Source: Oceanospirillum beijerinckii DSM 7166 (GTDB taxonomy: Bacteria; Pseudomonadota; Gammaproteobacteria; Pseudomonadales; Halomonadaceae). From it: a DNA stretch of 64,000 bases. The stretch is from positions 21,734 through 85,733 of the forward strand of contig NZ_AULT01000028.1 of the NCBI RefSeq assembly GCF_000422425.1. The letters run 5' to 3'. Every line of letters begins with the position of its first letter. Positions within the stretch are counted from its first letter, which is position 1. Of the stretch, positions 34,517 to 43,322 are shown piece by piece. Under the pieces are notes generated by a model that was not told the origin of the DNA, searched no databases, and worked only from the letters and a program-made list of their open reading frames with translations. A program made the position numbers and the translations under genes.

Positions 34517-35758
34517 TTATTCTCTACCTGCCTCTTCTGCGCCCACCTCAGCTATTTCCGCTTCAGCTATGTTTACCTCAACACAGGCATCCAATAGCAG
34601 TGCCAGTACTTCTAACTGTTGCCTGCTTCTGGTTTTCCCCTGTCGAGCCAGTAATTGCCACCAGCGCTGTAACACACCGTCTACAGCAAAGTTACGTTCT
34701 GTTGGCGCTAGGATCTTGTAGTTCAGGATCTGATGATTCTGGTCCAAAGTGACAAAGTGCAATAAAGGGCCGCGTGCCGTCATCACCTGAGCCACTCGAC
34801 CAGACCGTTCCCCGCAAGATAGCTCACTGTTTATACTAACTTTAGTTTCCAGTAGCGAAAAATAACTTTCCATTTCAGAAAAACTGTTTTCCAGCAATTG
34901 TTGTATAACTTGTTCCACATTGCCCCTAAGCTGGGTCAACGTATTCGTAATTATTTGTTTATCTTTAGTATTTCCCAACTTTACAGGATAAGAAAAGCGA
35001 CAACTCAAACCCTGATCAATCTGTGCTAATGGCCAATCAGTGACAGGAAACCGGCTATAATCCTGATAACAGACTAACCACTGATGCAATAAGCTCTGAA
35101 CATCTCCAGATTTACTTTTTTGCGGACTTTCTAGGCCATCACCCGAGATAACAGCAGACTTGGCATCTTGAGCTACATGTCTTCGCAACCCAGAGCTTTC
35201 TTCAAAAAAATCAAAGGGTTGCACTTTATTTAAACATTCCGACCAAAAGCTTTCTGAAAACTGTTGCTGATACCAGTTCTGACACTCTTTCAGCAGTTGT
35301 TTCTGTTTCTCTGCTAACTGCAGCCTCGCAAGCTGTGGCTGAATATTATTTCCCTTTACTAACGTGCTTTCCAAATACTCGCTTAACGCCTGCTGACAAC
35401 TTTGTTTCCACTGATTAAACCAACTTAGCAACCATTTCTTAGCTTCCAGCTGTTCTCTTGCGTCTATCAATAGACACCAGCTTTGCCACTGCAATAGAGA
35501 TAACAGCTGCTCTCTTAATGCCTCGCCTTGTACCACCCAAAGACTGTGTTGAGCCTGATGCTCAACCAGGTCACCGGATAGTAACTTTACAGCGGACTTA
35601 TGAGCCTCACCGCATAAACTAAATAAGCCAGGAATCACACTTTCGGCTTCAGCCAGTGTTTTACCTTTTAACAAGCGATCAATCGGTAACTGGCCTCTGG
35701 GCTGAATGGTTAAATCACCTTTCTGATCCAGTATCAAACCGATCTGCTGGTTAAACAT
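34517..35758 (-). CDS. hupK: HupK/HoxV-like hydrogenase assembly protein
   Basis: A 413-residue protein that fits the HupK/HoxV position between hybE-like and hypA. The only strong family sign is the short block IPGLFSLCGEAHKSA near residues 43-57, reminiscent of the L1 motif of hydrogenase large subunits, to which HupK is related. The rest is Gln- and Leu-rich and diverged. Its start overlaps the hybE-like gene by 8 nt. Family knowledge: HupK/HoxV binds the Fe(CN)2CO unit during assembly of uptake hydrogenases. The call relies on order and that one motif. Confidence 0.72.
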   Translation of the reverse strand: MFNQQIGLILDQKGDLTIQPRGQLPIDRLLKGKTLAEAESVIPGLFSLCGEAHKSAVKLLSGDLVEHQAQHSLWVVQGEALREQLLSLLQWQSWCLLIDAREQLEAKKWLLSWFNQWKQSCQQALSEYLESTLVKGNNIQPQLARLQLAEKQKQLLKECQNWYQQQFSESFWSECLNKVQPFDFFEESSGLRRHVAQDAKSAVISGDGLESPQKSKSGDVQSLLHQWLVCYQDYSRFPVTDWPLAQIDQGLSCRFSYPVKLGNTKDKQIITNTLTQLRGNVEQVIQQLLENSFSEMESYFSLLETKVSINSELSCGERSGRVAQVMTARGPLLHFVTLDQNHQILNYKILAPTERNFAVDGVLQRWWQLLARQGKTRSRQQLEVLALLLDACVEVNIAEAEIAEVGAEEAGRE

Positions 35759-36572
35759 TTGTTACCTCTACAGCATCCATCTCGGCTGTGCTTTTTCCCT
35801 TGCCAGCTTTGCTACCAAAACCAAATAAACGGCGTCGGGATAGATCAACCTTTTCTGTTTCTTCCTCTTCTTCCTCCGCTTCTTTTGCTCCGGTGTTGTC
35901 TACTTGCTCAGATTCCATTAAAGATATGGATGCATTCCACGCTTTGTTGTTATCCATCTGTTTATCAACCATTGGACTGCTACCTACCGATGGAAAAACC
36001 TGCCCTAACACTTCAACGGCAACCTGACGAGCAAACGCTTGAGAGTCAAACTCAGCCATAGGGGAAAACAGTGAACAGCTATAAAACAAACCCGTTTCCT
36101 GCTGGTAGTTGGCGATCATTTCAAAATCACCACCGGGAAGAGACAAACTATATTTTTCACCAGCCAATTCTCGTTGATCGTTATGCTGTTGTGGGAAAAA
36201 GACCAGACTCATAAACCAGGGGGTGATCAAAACACCAATGTGTCCGATTCCCAGACCTGCATCATCATTACGTTCTACTGTTCCCAGCTCAGCAGCACTT
36301 TTTCTCTGAGCAACAACGGTATTCTGTGCAACATTGACTTGTTGTCCTTCCCCACTCTGTCTGGCACCCTCCCTCTGCTGCTCCTGCTGAGCAACCTGAT
36401 TTTTCTGATCCAGCCATAAACGAAAACCCACGGCTTCAACCACTAGCTGATGGTTATAAAACGGCAACTCCACCATACGCAGTGCTGCCTGGCGGTAAAA
36501 ACCGTTCAGTAGATCCAGACGCTTTTGCTCTTTTTCATCTTGTTGCTGTTCTGGTGGTAACTCAGTTTCCAT
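35751..36572 (-). CDS. hupJ: HybE/HupJ-family hydrogenase assembly chaperone with acidic insertions
   Basis: A 273-residue member of the HybE family, chaperones that act on hydrogenase pre-large or small subunits. Matching segments are YNHQLVVEAVGFRLW, the block IGHIGVLITPWFMSLVFF, GEKYSLSLPGGDFEMIANYQ and FDSQAFARQVAVEVL. It is longer than usual: a Gln-rich insertion of about 45 residues (near 58-100) and a C-terminal acidic stretch (EAEEEEEETEK) plus basic tail follow the core. It sits 116 bp downstream of the rubredoxin gene and overlaps hupK by 8 nt. Confidence 0.85.
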   Translation of the reverse strand: METELPPEQQQDEKEQKRLDLLNGFYRQAALRMVELPFYNHQLVVEAVGFRLWLDQKNQVAQQEQQREGARQSGEGQQVNVAQNTVVAQRKSAAELGTVERNDDAGLGIGHIGVLITPWFMSLVFFPQQHNDQRELAGEKYSLSLPGGDFEMIANYQQETGLFYSCSLFSPMAEFDSQAFARQVAVEVLGQVFPSVGSSPMVDKQMDNNKAWNASISLMESEQVDNTGAKEAEEEEEETEKVDLSRRRLFGFGSKAGKGKSTAEMDAVEVTNV

Positions 36573-36688
36573 TTATGATCCTTATCATAGCCCTGCCGAC
36601 ATTTAGCTCTGCTGGTATCCGTTTTGTCAGTATTCGACAGGCTGATCTATTGCTTCTATTACACGTTATCACAGCAGAGAGGCCCTAC

Positions 36689-36913
36689 TCAGCACTCATT
36701 ATCCAGCACCATAAACTGGTCTTTTTCACCATCACACTCAGGACAGCGCCAATGATCCGGTAACTGGCTGAACGCTGTTCCCGGCGCTATTTGCCAGAAA
36801 TCATCCCCCTGACCAGGCTCGTAGATATACCAGCAGATCTTACACTCCAGGCGGGTATCGTCGGCCAATTTTGAGTTATCTCCCAGATAACTACCTTCAA
36901 ATTGTTGCTTCAT
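36689..36913 (-). CDS. hupI: Rubredoxin HupI/HoxR
   Basis: A 74-residue rubredoxin of the hydrogenase-associated kind. Iron is bound by two cysteine pairs, CKIC and CPEC, with the standard aromatic core (YIYEPGQGD, DFWQIAPGT). About 20 extra N-terminal residues precede the rubredoxin fold. It is thought to protect or repair the iron-sulfur clusters during aerobic hydrogenase assembly. It follows hupH by about 113 bp. Confidence 0.93.
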   Translation of the reverse strand: MKQQFEGSYLGDNSKLADDTRLECKICWYIYEPGQGDDFWQIAPGTAFSQLPDHWRCPECDGEKDQFMVLDNEC

Positions 36914-37026
36914 TCTCTTTCACCCCTCTCTCTAACCCTTAACCTGTAAGTCGTTAAGCCTTTAAGCAGCTAACCCTTAAATTGCTAAGCTCTGAATCAT
37001 TAAGCCGTAAATCGTTAACAGCCAGA

Positions 37027-38031
37027 TCAGGCCGTATCCTGCTTGTAAGCCTCAATAATCTCCTGCAGACGTTCGATGCTGTCCTCGAAATCCTCATTGG
37101 CGGCCAAAGCCACTTCAGGTACAGCACAGATTTCCAGCGTGTTCAGAATCAGCTGATCACCAGAGTTGTAGTACTGCACCCACCAGGTATTCGGCAGTGC
37201 TGTCGCGGTAATACGGCAGTTACCGTAACCACGGGACAGTATGGTGATGGGGCCAATGCCCAGTCTTTCGTTGATATAGTCCAGATCCAGCGGAGATATC
37301 GGTAGCAGGCTCAGGTTGACTACATGAGGGACTTTCTGTTGTTCGATAGTGTCTTTTAGCTGATCGGCCTGATCTCGCAGTTCAACCAACACCATCGGCG
37401 CATTTATCACACCTTGAGGCTTTTCACCTGCAAACCATTCGGTTTGATCAGGAATACGAGCCTGCTCAAAGGCTTGCTGGCGTACTAATTGAGGAATATC
37501 GGCTACTTCCAGTAGATCACTGATAAGCTCCCCGGTTTCGTTTTGGCACTGAATACGCCAAACCCCTGCCAATACGGTTTCCTGAATCTGCCAACGCTGT
37601 TGGGATGGAGTATCACCAGCCATTTCACTCCTGGTTGCTCCTTGAGAAATAGAAACGGTATCCACAAGAATACTCACCTCGCCCTCACCTAGAATCTGGT
37701 TCAACAGCTCAACCGCAGGCTTGGGCCATTTCAGCAGATCCAACTGCTGATTTTCACGACTGTTGCTATATCGGCCCAATTGATCCAACAACGTGTGCAG
37801 CAGCTGTTTCAGTTCGGGTACGCTTTCAACCAGATCATCTTCAGGCAGAATCGGCATATCGTAGGCTGCCATCTCCTTTGGCATCGGCATATAGTTCAGT
37901 ACTTCACCATCTTCAGATTCATCCTGACTGCCTGGGCCCATTGGCATATTGAACGCGGGGATTTGACCATCAAACATCATCACACCTGTTTTGTTATTGT
38001 TTCTTAGAAGCTCTTTAAGCTTTTGATCCAT
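37027..38031 (-). CDS. hupH: Hydrogenase expression protein HupH/HoxQ
   Basis: HupH assists maturation of the small subunit of oxygen-exposed uptake hydrogenases. Family segments are MPMGPGSQ, LNYMPMPKEMAAY and the C-terminal GYGNCRITATALPNTWWVQYYNS block. The start at ATG 38031 is chosen because the open frame upstream runs into a mobile repeat (38054-38123); an ATG at 37980 is also possible and nearer to the family's usual start. The 334-residue protein is about 40 residues longer than typical, with the extra part at the N terminus. Confidence 0.9.
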   Translation of the reverse strand: MDQKLKELLRNNNKTGVMMFDGQIPAFNMPMGPGSQDESEDGEVLNYMPMPKEMAAYDMPILPEDDLVESVPELKQLLHTLLDQLGRYSNSRENQQLDLLKWPKPAVELLNQILGEGEVSILVDTVSISQGATRSEMAGDTPSQQRWQIQETVLAGVWRIQCQNETGELISDLLEVADIPQLVRQQAFEQARIPDQTEWFAGEKPQGVINAPMVLVELRDQADQLKDTIEQQKVPHVVNLSLLPISPLDLDYINERLGIGPITILSRGYGNCRITATALPNTWWVQYYNSGDQLILNTLEICAVPEVALAANEDFEDSIERLQEIIEAYKQDTA

Positions 38032-38053
38032 ACCAATTATTAATGCTGGCTTA

Positions 38054-38123
38054 TACCATTCCCGATGCTGTCGAAAGATGCCTTGCGGCTTTTCCAACCA
38101 ACAACAACTTATCTTGATGGGTA
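38054..38123. repeat. Short MITE/REP-like repeat copy between hupG and hupH
   Basis: A 70-bp copy bounded by TACCATTCCCGAT and CTTGATGGGTA, with the core GATGCCTTGCGGCTTTTCC. It sits immediately after the hupG stop and upstream of hupH, inside the operon. Confidence 0.75.
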
Positions 38124-38579
38124 TTAACTCAAGCTGGCCAGTGGGATATCCCCACCAGGGTTTGCTGCCGCAGGCTTGGCCAAAATAGCCGGAATCTGAC
38201 GTAAATAATCATCCCAGTTCTGAATACGGCTGATCTGCCCCAGATAAGCACCCTGTTTCAGAAATACCAGGGTTGGCCATTCACGGAAGTGGTAACGTTG
38301 TTGCCACTCTTTTTCGATCTCGGTACTGACCACAGCGCCTTGAATATCAACCCCTTGATTCTGCAAGCCAGTCAGCAGTTCTGGCAGTACAACGGCCACA
38401 TCCAGGGTTTCTGGAAAACGATGAGGCTGCTCACCAAATAGCAGTATCTGAAACTCACTTTGAGCCGCCAGGGCATCCAGATCAGCTTGATCGTTTAATA
38501 CTGGATAGCGACTTGCCACCAGCTGTTGAATCAGTGGGTGTTGTAAAAAAGGGATCGGTTTCTCTTGTTCAAACTGCAC
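38124..38579 (-). CDS. hupG: HupG/HyaE-like thioredoxin-fold chaperone
   Basis: A 151-residue thioredoxin-like protein of the HyaE/HupG family, chaperones for the twin-arginine exported hydrogenase small subunit. The thioredoxin core lacks the CXXC active site, as in the family; characteristic segments are LFGEQPHRFPETLDVAVVLPEL and REWPTLVFLKQGAYLGQISR. The partner small subunit is not encoded in the window. The gene is 46 bp downstream of hupF. Confidence 0.9.
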   Translation of the reverse strand: MQFEQEKPIPFLQHPLIQQLVASRYPVLNDQADLDALAAQSEFQILLFGEQPHRFPETLDVAVVLPELLTGLQNQGVDIQGAVVSTEIEKEWQQRYHFREWPTLVFLKQGAYLGQISRIQNWDDYLRQIPAILAKPAAANPGGDIPLASLS

Positions 38580-38625
38580 GCTTCTATCCTCTGTTTCTCG
38601 ATCTATCTCTTATTATTTTTCTGAA

Positions 38626-38952
38626 CTAATTGTTCTGTTTTTGTTGATCAAATTGCGCTTGCAGATGCGGTGGTAACTGAGGCTCCCGCTCTGTGAGATC
38701 AGCAAACAAGGCTTCATCAAAACCCTGGCCCTGCATCACTGCCGACATCGCCTTTAATGCTCGATTCACCTGCTCTGCCCGTTCCTGTGAGATCACCTCA
38801 CGGGCGGCCTCAAGAAATACCAACAGCCATTGATCTGTCGTTACCGGTTCTACCAACTGGATATCGATCCAACGGCTATTACCATCAATATCGCGACATA
38901 AGGCACGACCAAGATTGATCTGCTCAACCTGCATAGGAATACCGATACACAT
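38626..38952 (-). CDS. hupF: HupF/HoxL, HypC-family hydrogenase chaperone
   Basis: A second HypC-family member, starting MCIGIPMQV with the essential Cys2. The small barrel (LVEPVTTDQWLLVFLEAARE) is followed by a longer C-terminal tail than in HypC (108 residues in total). HupF protects the hydrogenase from oxygen during maturation in uptake-hydrogenase bacteria. It starts 3 nt after hupD ends. Confidence 0.94.
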   Translation of the reverse strand: MCIGIPMQVEQINLGRALCRDIDGNSRWIDIQLVEPVTTDQWLLVFLEAAREVISQERAEQVNRALKAMSAVMQGQGFDEALFADLTEREPQLPPHLQAQFDQQKQNN

Positions 38953-38955
38953 CGG

Positions 38956-39639
38956 TTAATCCTCTTGTGTCGTAAACTGACGATTTAAAAAGCGGGCATC
39001 GCCGCCGCGGAACGCTTCCTGTTCAGAAGGACGTTCGCCTTCATAGCGGGATTGCTCCAGTTGATCCGGTGCCAGCAGTTCCTCGTCAGGTAACGGCTGT
39101 TCACGTTTCGTCGGAAAGATGTTGTACTGGGCAAGAAATTCCAGTGCGACATCTAAAGAGGGTTGAACCTGTTGCTGCACAGGTTCGCGCAGGCTGCCAC
39201 CAAAGTCTTCCAGCTCTTCCGGCTGCACACCTACCAGTAGCAAAGCTTCAGGATAACCACCGGTAAATTCCGCCATAGCCAACACTTCCTGAAAACCGGT
39301 TTGATGCAGACTCATCTGCTTGGCCCCCATAAACTTAGGCACATCATCATCACGGACAATTTTCATAGTGCCCGGCTTCAAGCCATAATCGATGGCATCA
39401 AAAACCACCAGAACATCCGCTTCCTGGACATGTTGCACCAAGTAGATGCCTTGCGTACCGCCATCCATCAGCTGCACATTGTCAGGAAAAAGATAATCAC
39501 GATGCAGCACCTGTACACAGCGCACACCAAAACCTTCATCAGCCCATAACACGTTGCCAATACCCAAAATGAGTACTTTTGTCTCATCGGAACAGTCAGT
39601 TGTTGCAGCAATAGCAGTTGGATTGTTGTTATCTGTCAT
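38956..39639 (-). CDS. hupD: Hydrogenase maturation protease HupD/HoxM
   Basis: The endopeptidase that trims the C terminus of the hydrogenase large subunit after nickel insertion. The family signature LILGIGNVLWADEGFGVR contains the nickel-sensing acid, with two more in the DAIDYGL segment, and SLHQTGFQEVLA. ATG 39639 is chosen over an upstream TTG because it is the only ATG before the conserved core. A C-terminal extension of about 50 charged residues is unusual. It is the first gene of the operon; a sigma-54-like promoter sits about 40 bp upstream. Confidence 0.94.
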   Translation of the reverse strand: MTDNNNPTAIAATTDCSDETKVLILGIGNVLWADEGFGVRCVQVLHRDYLFPDNVQLMDGGTQGIYLVQHVQEADVLVVFDAIDYGLKPGTMKIVRDDDVPKFMGAKQMSLHQTGFQEVLAMAEFTGGYPEALLLVGVQPEELEDFGGSLREPVQQQVQPSLDVALEFLAQYNIFPTKREQPLPDEELLAPDQLEQSRYEGERPSEQEAFRGGDARFLNRQFTTQED

Positions 39640-39675
39640 TGTTATGCCCAAACCTGAGTTTTTGACAGATCTATT

Positions 39676-39693
39676 AATCAAGGAACGTGCCAG
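39676..39693 (-). promoter_or_regulatory. Sigma-54-like promoter of the hup/hyp operon
   Basis: Minus-strand reading CTGGCACGTTCCTTGATT. The -24 element TGGCACG is perfect (GG at 39690-39691); ten bases downstream the -12 element is TTGA rather than TTGC. It lies directly before hupD, and the operon itself encodes a HoxA-type sigma-54 activator. Confidence 0.62.
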
Positions 39694-39754
39694 TCACCAA
39701 AAAGCCCTTGGCGCTGGGTGTTACAGCAGGGGTTACAGCAGATCGAAAAAGTCA

Positions 39755-39777
39755 AAGTGGAAAGCTAACTTCCACTT
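39755..39777. promoter_or_regulatory. Inverted repeat upstream of the hup promoter (possible activator site)
   Basis: AAGTGGAA-N7-TTCCACTT, perfect 8-bp arms, about 65 bp upstream of the -24 element. Position suits a HoxA or other activator site, but no second copy was found. Confidence 0.4.
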
Positions 39778-40127
39778 AGCCAGAGAAGTGCAAACTCTTT
39801 TCAGCGAAAAAAGTAGATCCCTAAACCGCTAGAAATAACCAGCATTAATCGGCTAAGACAGCAGTGCTTTTTATCATTATGCGATTCCGGCTTATGAGAA
39901 ATTTATCTGCATAAACCTGACCAGATAAAATTAATCAAAAACGCTGTTCACACCGAAAACACATTTATTCATTACATAAATATTTCAATAAATCAGCAAT
40001 ATATAGATTTTCTATCTACCTATAAGTAGTTTTACTTGAAGATCAATTTTGTCTGATGTTATAACCCTCCGCTTGCCCGAAAGGGATACACTTTTTTCTG
40101 TTGTTCTTATTTATTTTTGGGGTTGTT
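39778..40127. other. Divergent intergenic stretch between the hup operon and brnQ
   Basis: About 350 bp, AT-rich toward the brnQ side. No gene is supported. Hydrogenase structural genes, normally located here upstream of hupD, are absent. Confidence 0.5.
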
Positions 40128-41447
40128 GTGACTAAACAGCTAACAAAGGCCGACATTTTTGGCCTGGGTTTTATGACTTTTGCGTTTTTTCTTGGGGCAG
40201 GCAATATTATCTTCCCACCCAAAGCCGGTATGCTGGCAGGAAGTGAGGCTTTGCCTGTGATGTTAGGCTTTCTATGTACGGCGGTAGGTTTGCCCTTATT
40301 GGGGCTTTTTGCTGTCGCCAAGGCCGGGGGTGGTATCTCCAATATGACCCGCCTGCTGCCACCGGCTATTGGTGTCACTATTTCGGTGGCTATTTTTATT
40401 ATTATCGGCCCCTTAATTGCGGCTCCCCGTACCGCACTGGTCGCCTATGAGCTGGGTGTTCAGCCTTTTGCTGTGGTCTATGATGATCTTCTTCTACCAC
40501 AATGGCTCTATTCTCTGGCCTTTTTTGCTATAGCAACACTGCTTTCCCTCTTTCCTGGCAAGCTGATGGACTCTATAGGTAAGATACTTACCCCTCTATT
40601 GATCCTTCTGCTGGCTGTACTGGCTATTTCAGTATTGTTTGCTCAAGGAGGCACCGTACAACCAACGGACCCGGCTTATGTCGCCTCCCCATTTACTAAA
40701 GGTGTACTGGATGGCTATAACACCATGGATGCTCTGGCTTCCATTATGTTTGGTATGCTGATCATTGATCTGTTACGTAAAAAAGGCATCACCGATTTTC
40801 AACAACAATCGCGTTATCTGGCCATTTCAGCTGTCATTGCCGCTGCTGGCTTAGCCTTTGTTTATATTTCGCTATTTGTACTGGGCGCTAACTTCGGTAT
40901 TGCCGGTACAAGCAACGGTGGTGAGATCCTGGTACATTATGTTCAGGACAAATTCGGTCTGGTGGGCATGATCACTTTGGCAGGCGTGATTACACTGGCG
41001 TGCTTAACGACTGCAGTAGGTCTGCTTAGTGCCTGTTCCGATTATTTTGCCAGCTTAAGTAAACACTTATCCTACGGCCACTTTGTGCTTATCAATGCGG
41101 TTTTCTGTATGATGATGGCTAATCTGGAACTGGGTTTATTAATAGAGCTGAGTATTCCGGTTTTGGTCGCGGTGTATCCAATCGCAATCGCGCTGATTCT
41201 TTACACTCTGTACAGCCCACAGATCACAAACAAAAAGCCTGCTTTAATCGCCATCCTGTCCGTCGCGACTATTTTCGGCGCTATTGAAGGTATTAAGGCC
41301 GCAGGTGTGGCACTGGATGCCCTATCTTTCCTGCCACTCTATGATCAAGGTCTGGCCTGGTTACTGCCTGTGATGAGCATTCAACTACTCTTTATGGTGA
41401 CAGGTAAAGCCACTCGCAGAGAACGCGGCGAGGGTGCCAGCCTTTAA
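40128..41447 (+). CDS. brnQ: Branched-chain amino acid:cation symporter (BrnQ/LIVCS family)
   Basis: A 439-residue, 12-helix inner-membrane importer of leucine, isoleucine and valine. The family hallmark MTFAFFLGAGNIIFPPKAG occurs near the N terminus, with LLPPAIGVT, PLIAAPRTALVAYE and LTTAVGLLSACSDYF farther on. GTG 40128 is preferred, with a GGGG stretch upstream; an in-frame TTG at 40101 is the alternative. It is followed 89 bp later by an MFS gene. Confidence 0.92.
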   Translation: MTKQLTKADIFGLGFMTFAFFLGAGNIIFPPKAGMLAGSEALPVMLGFLCTAVGLPLLGLFAVAKAGGGISNMTRLLPPAIGVTISVAIFIIIGPLIAAPRTALVAYELGVQPFAVVYDDLLLPQWLYSLAFFAIATLLSLFPGKLMDSIGKILTPLLILLLAVLAISVLFAQGGTVQPTDPAYVASPFTKGVLDGYNTMDALASIMFGMLIIDLLRKKGITDFQQQSRYLAISAVIAAAGLAFVYISLFVLGANFGIAGTSNGGEILVHYVQDKFGLVGMITLAGVITLACLTTAVGLLSACSDYFASLSKHLSYGHFVLINAVFCMMMANLELGLLIELSIPVLVAVYPIAIALILYTLYSPQITNKKPALIAILSVATIFGAIEGIKAAGVALDALSFLPLYDQGLAWLLPVMSIQLLFMVTGKATRRERGEGASL

Positions 41448-41536
41448 CTCAATTTTCAGCAGAGATGAGGCTGTTCACTATTTTTAGTGCCAGCCCGCTC
41501 TCTGTACTGATGACACGCCCCATAGGACGGTAATCT

Positions 41537-42925
41537 ATGTCCCGGCAGACCTCTGCTGTTACACGCTCTAATGCATTAGCGCTAGCCAGTTTATGTCTGG
41601 CTACTTTCTTAATTCCGCAAGCGATGTCGGCTGTAAATATTGCCCTGCCTATGGTCGCAGAAGAGCTGGCAGCTGATGCAGTAGCCATCAGTTGGCTATC
41701 AACCATCAATCTGTGGGGCAGCGTGGTGCTTATGCTGCCTGCGGGTCGGCTGGCGGATATGCTGGGACGCAAACGGGTTTATCTCACCGGCACACTGTGC
41801 TTCACTCTGGCATCTCTGTTGGTGTTTCTGCCTCAAAGCGTTGAATCTCTCTTAGTGATTCGCTTGTTACAGGGGTTATCCAGCTCTTTGGTATTTGGTA
41901 CTGCGTTAGCTATGGCCAGTGCCCTGGCCAGCGATAAGAATCGTGGCATGTCGCTGGGTTTTGTTTCTACTTCGGTTTATCTGGGGCTAACCTGCGGCCC
42001 GACTCTCGGCGGCTGGCTGACCGAGCTATTGGGCTGGCGCAGTGTTTTTTGGGCCCCTACTCCCTTGTTAGCGTTGGCAATTACCTTCGTATTGCTAACC
42101 ATTAAAGGCGATTGGAAAAGCGAAAAGCCGGGCAAATTTGATTGGCGCGGCAGCCTGCTGTTTGTTAGCTGGACCTCCGCACTCTTCTTCGCGCTATCAG
42201 GGTTACCAGATTGGCCCTATCTATTGCTATTGGCTGTAGGTTTTTTACTGTTGGCATGGTTTATCCATCAGCAGAAAGCCAATTCGCAACCATTGGTCAA
42301 CATTAACGCCCTGCAACAGAATCGAGTATTAAACCGCTCTATGCTGGCAGGCCTGTTTATGTATGCCGCCCATGCGCCTCTGTTGTTTCTATTCAGCCTC
42401 TATCTGCAGTATATCCAGCAGATGTCACCGGCAGATTCAGGGCAGCTGGTGCTACTTCAAGCATTAATGATGGCCTGTTTTGCTCCGATTGCCGGACGTT
42501 TATCGGATCGTTTTGATGCCCGAATGATTGCCACATCCGGTTGTTTGATATTTGCAAGCGGTTTTATCTGCCTGATAGGCATAAATGCTGAAACCAGCAT
42601 GACTCAGCTAGTGATCGGCCTGTTGTTACTGGGGACCGGCTTTGGTTTCTTCTCTTCACCGAATAACAATGCAGCCCTTAGCGCAGTACCTAAAGATCGC
42701 CTGAGTATTGCCACAGCCCTGCTGAGTCTTTCACGTACGCTGGGCAATATGTTCAGTATGGCCATTGTGGTGCTGCTGTTTAATCAGATCCTGGGGAATA
42801 GTCAACTCAAACCGGAACAGTACCCAGATCTGTTATTTGTGCTGCAATTTTCCTTGTCACTGTGTTTGATCTATAGCCTGATTGCGGCCTATAACTCTTG
42901 GTCCAGAGGGCGTGTCAGCGAATAA
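41537..42925 (+). CDS. MFS drug transporter of the DHA2 (EmrB/QacA) type
   Basis: A 462-residue major facilitator with about 14 predicted helices. Motif A is seen as GRLADMLGRKRVYL between helices 2 and 3, and motif C as GPTLGGWLTELLGWRS in helix 5. The substrate is not determined; the 14-helix DHA2 family usually exports hydrophobic compounds or dyes using the proton gradient. It lies in the same direction as brnQ and may be co-transcribed. Confidence 0.92.
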   Translation: MSRQTSAVTRSNALALASLCLATFLIPQAMSAVNIALPMVAEELAADAVAISWLSTINLWGSVVLMLPAGRLADMLGRKRVYLTGTLCFTLASLLVFLPQSVESLLVIRLLQGLSSSLVFGTALAMASALASDKNRGMSLGFVSTSVYLGLTCGPTLGGWLTELLGWRSVFWAPTPLLALAITFVLLTIKGDWKSEKPGKFDWRGSLLFVSWTSALFFALSGLPDWPYLLLLAVGFLLLAWFIHQQKANSQPLVNINALQQNRVLNRSMLAGLFMYAAHAPLLFLFSLYLQYIQQMSPADSGQLVLLQALMMACFAPIAGRLSDRFDARMIATSGCLIFASGFICLIGINAETSMTQLVIGLLLLGTGFGFFSSPNNNAALSAVPKDRLSIATALLSLSRTLGNMFSMAIVVLLFNQILGNSQLKPEQYPDLLFVLQFSLSLCLIYSLIAAYNSWSRGRVSE

Positions 42926-43150
42926 CCGCCTTTACACTCTCTTGCTATTAAGCAGGCTGCTGTGCAAATCTTCAGACGGCAGCCTGTGATACCCTTCTTC
43001 CAAAAACTCAACAATAGCTTCCAAAAAAAGTCACTACTTTGTCATCACCTTTACATAAGACCACCAGAAACTATGGCACTACTGCCTGTGATCAAAGCGT
43101 CAAATGTAGTCGTTTTTCAATCACAGAACCTGCACTTAATAACAAGCTAA

Positions 43151-43288
43151 TACCAAACACGATAAGTTGTTGTTGGACGGACAAGCCGCAAGGTGCCTTC
43201 CGACAGTCATCCGATACCCGAGCAAATGTCCGATGGCACTTCGCTTATCCAGCCTACTCTGATATCAAGAAACTTATCGGGAATGGTA
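43151..43288. repeat. Full-length MITE/REP-like repeat copy
   Basis: A 138-bp element with terminal inverted repeats (TACCAAACACGATAAGTTG at one end, AACTTATCGGGAATGGTA at the other) and internal dyads AGCCGCAAGGTGCCTTCCGAC and TCCGATGGCACTTCGC. It lies between the MFS and the lipoprotein genes. Confidence 0.82.
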
Positions 43289-43322
43289 TAAATCATTAGT
43301 GAAGAGAGAAATAAGGGATAAT

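Noticed and set aside
38032..38097. Upstream extension of hupH to TTG at 38097
   Set aside because: That segment lies largely inside the mobile repeat at 38054-38123 and adds residues unlike the HupH family.
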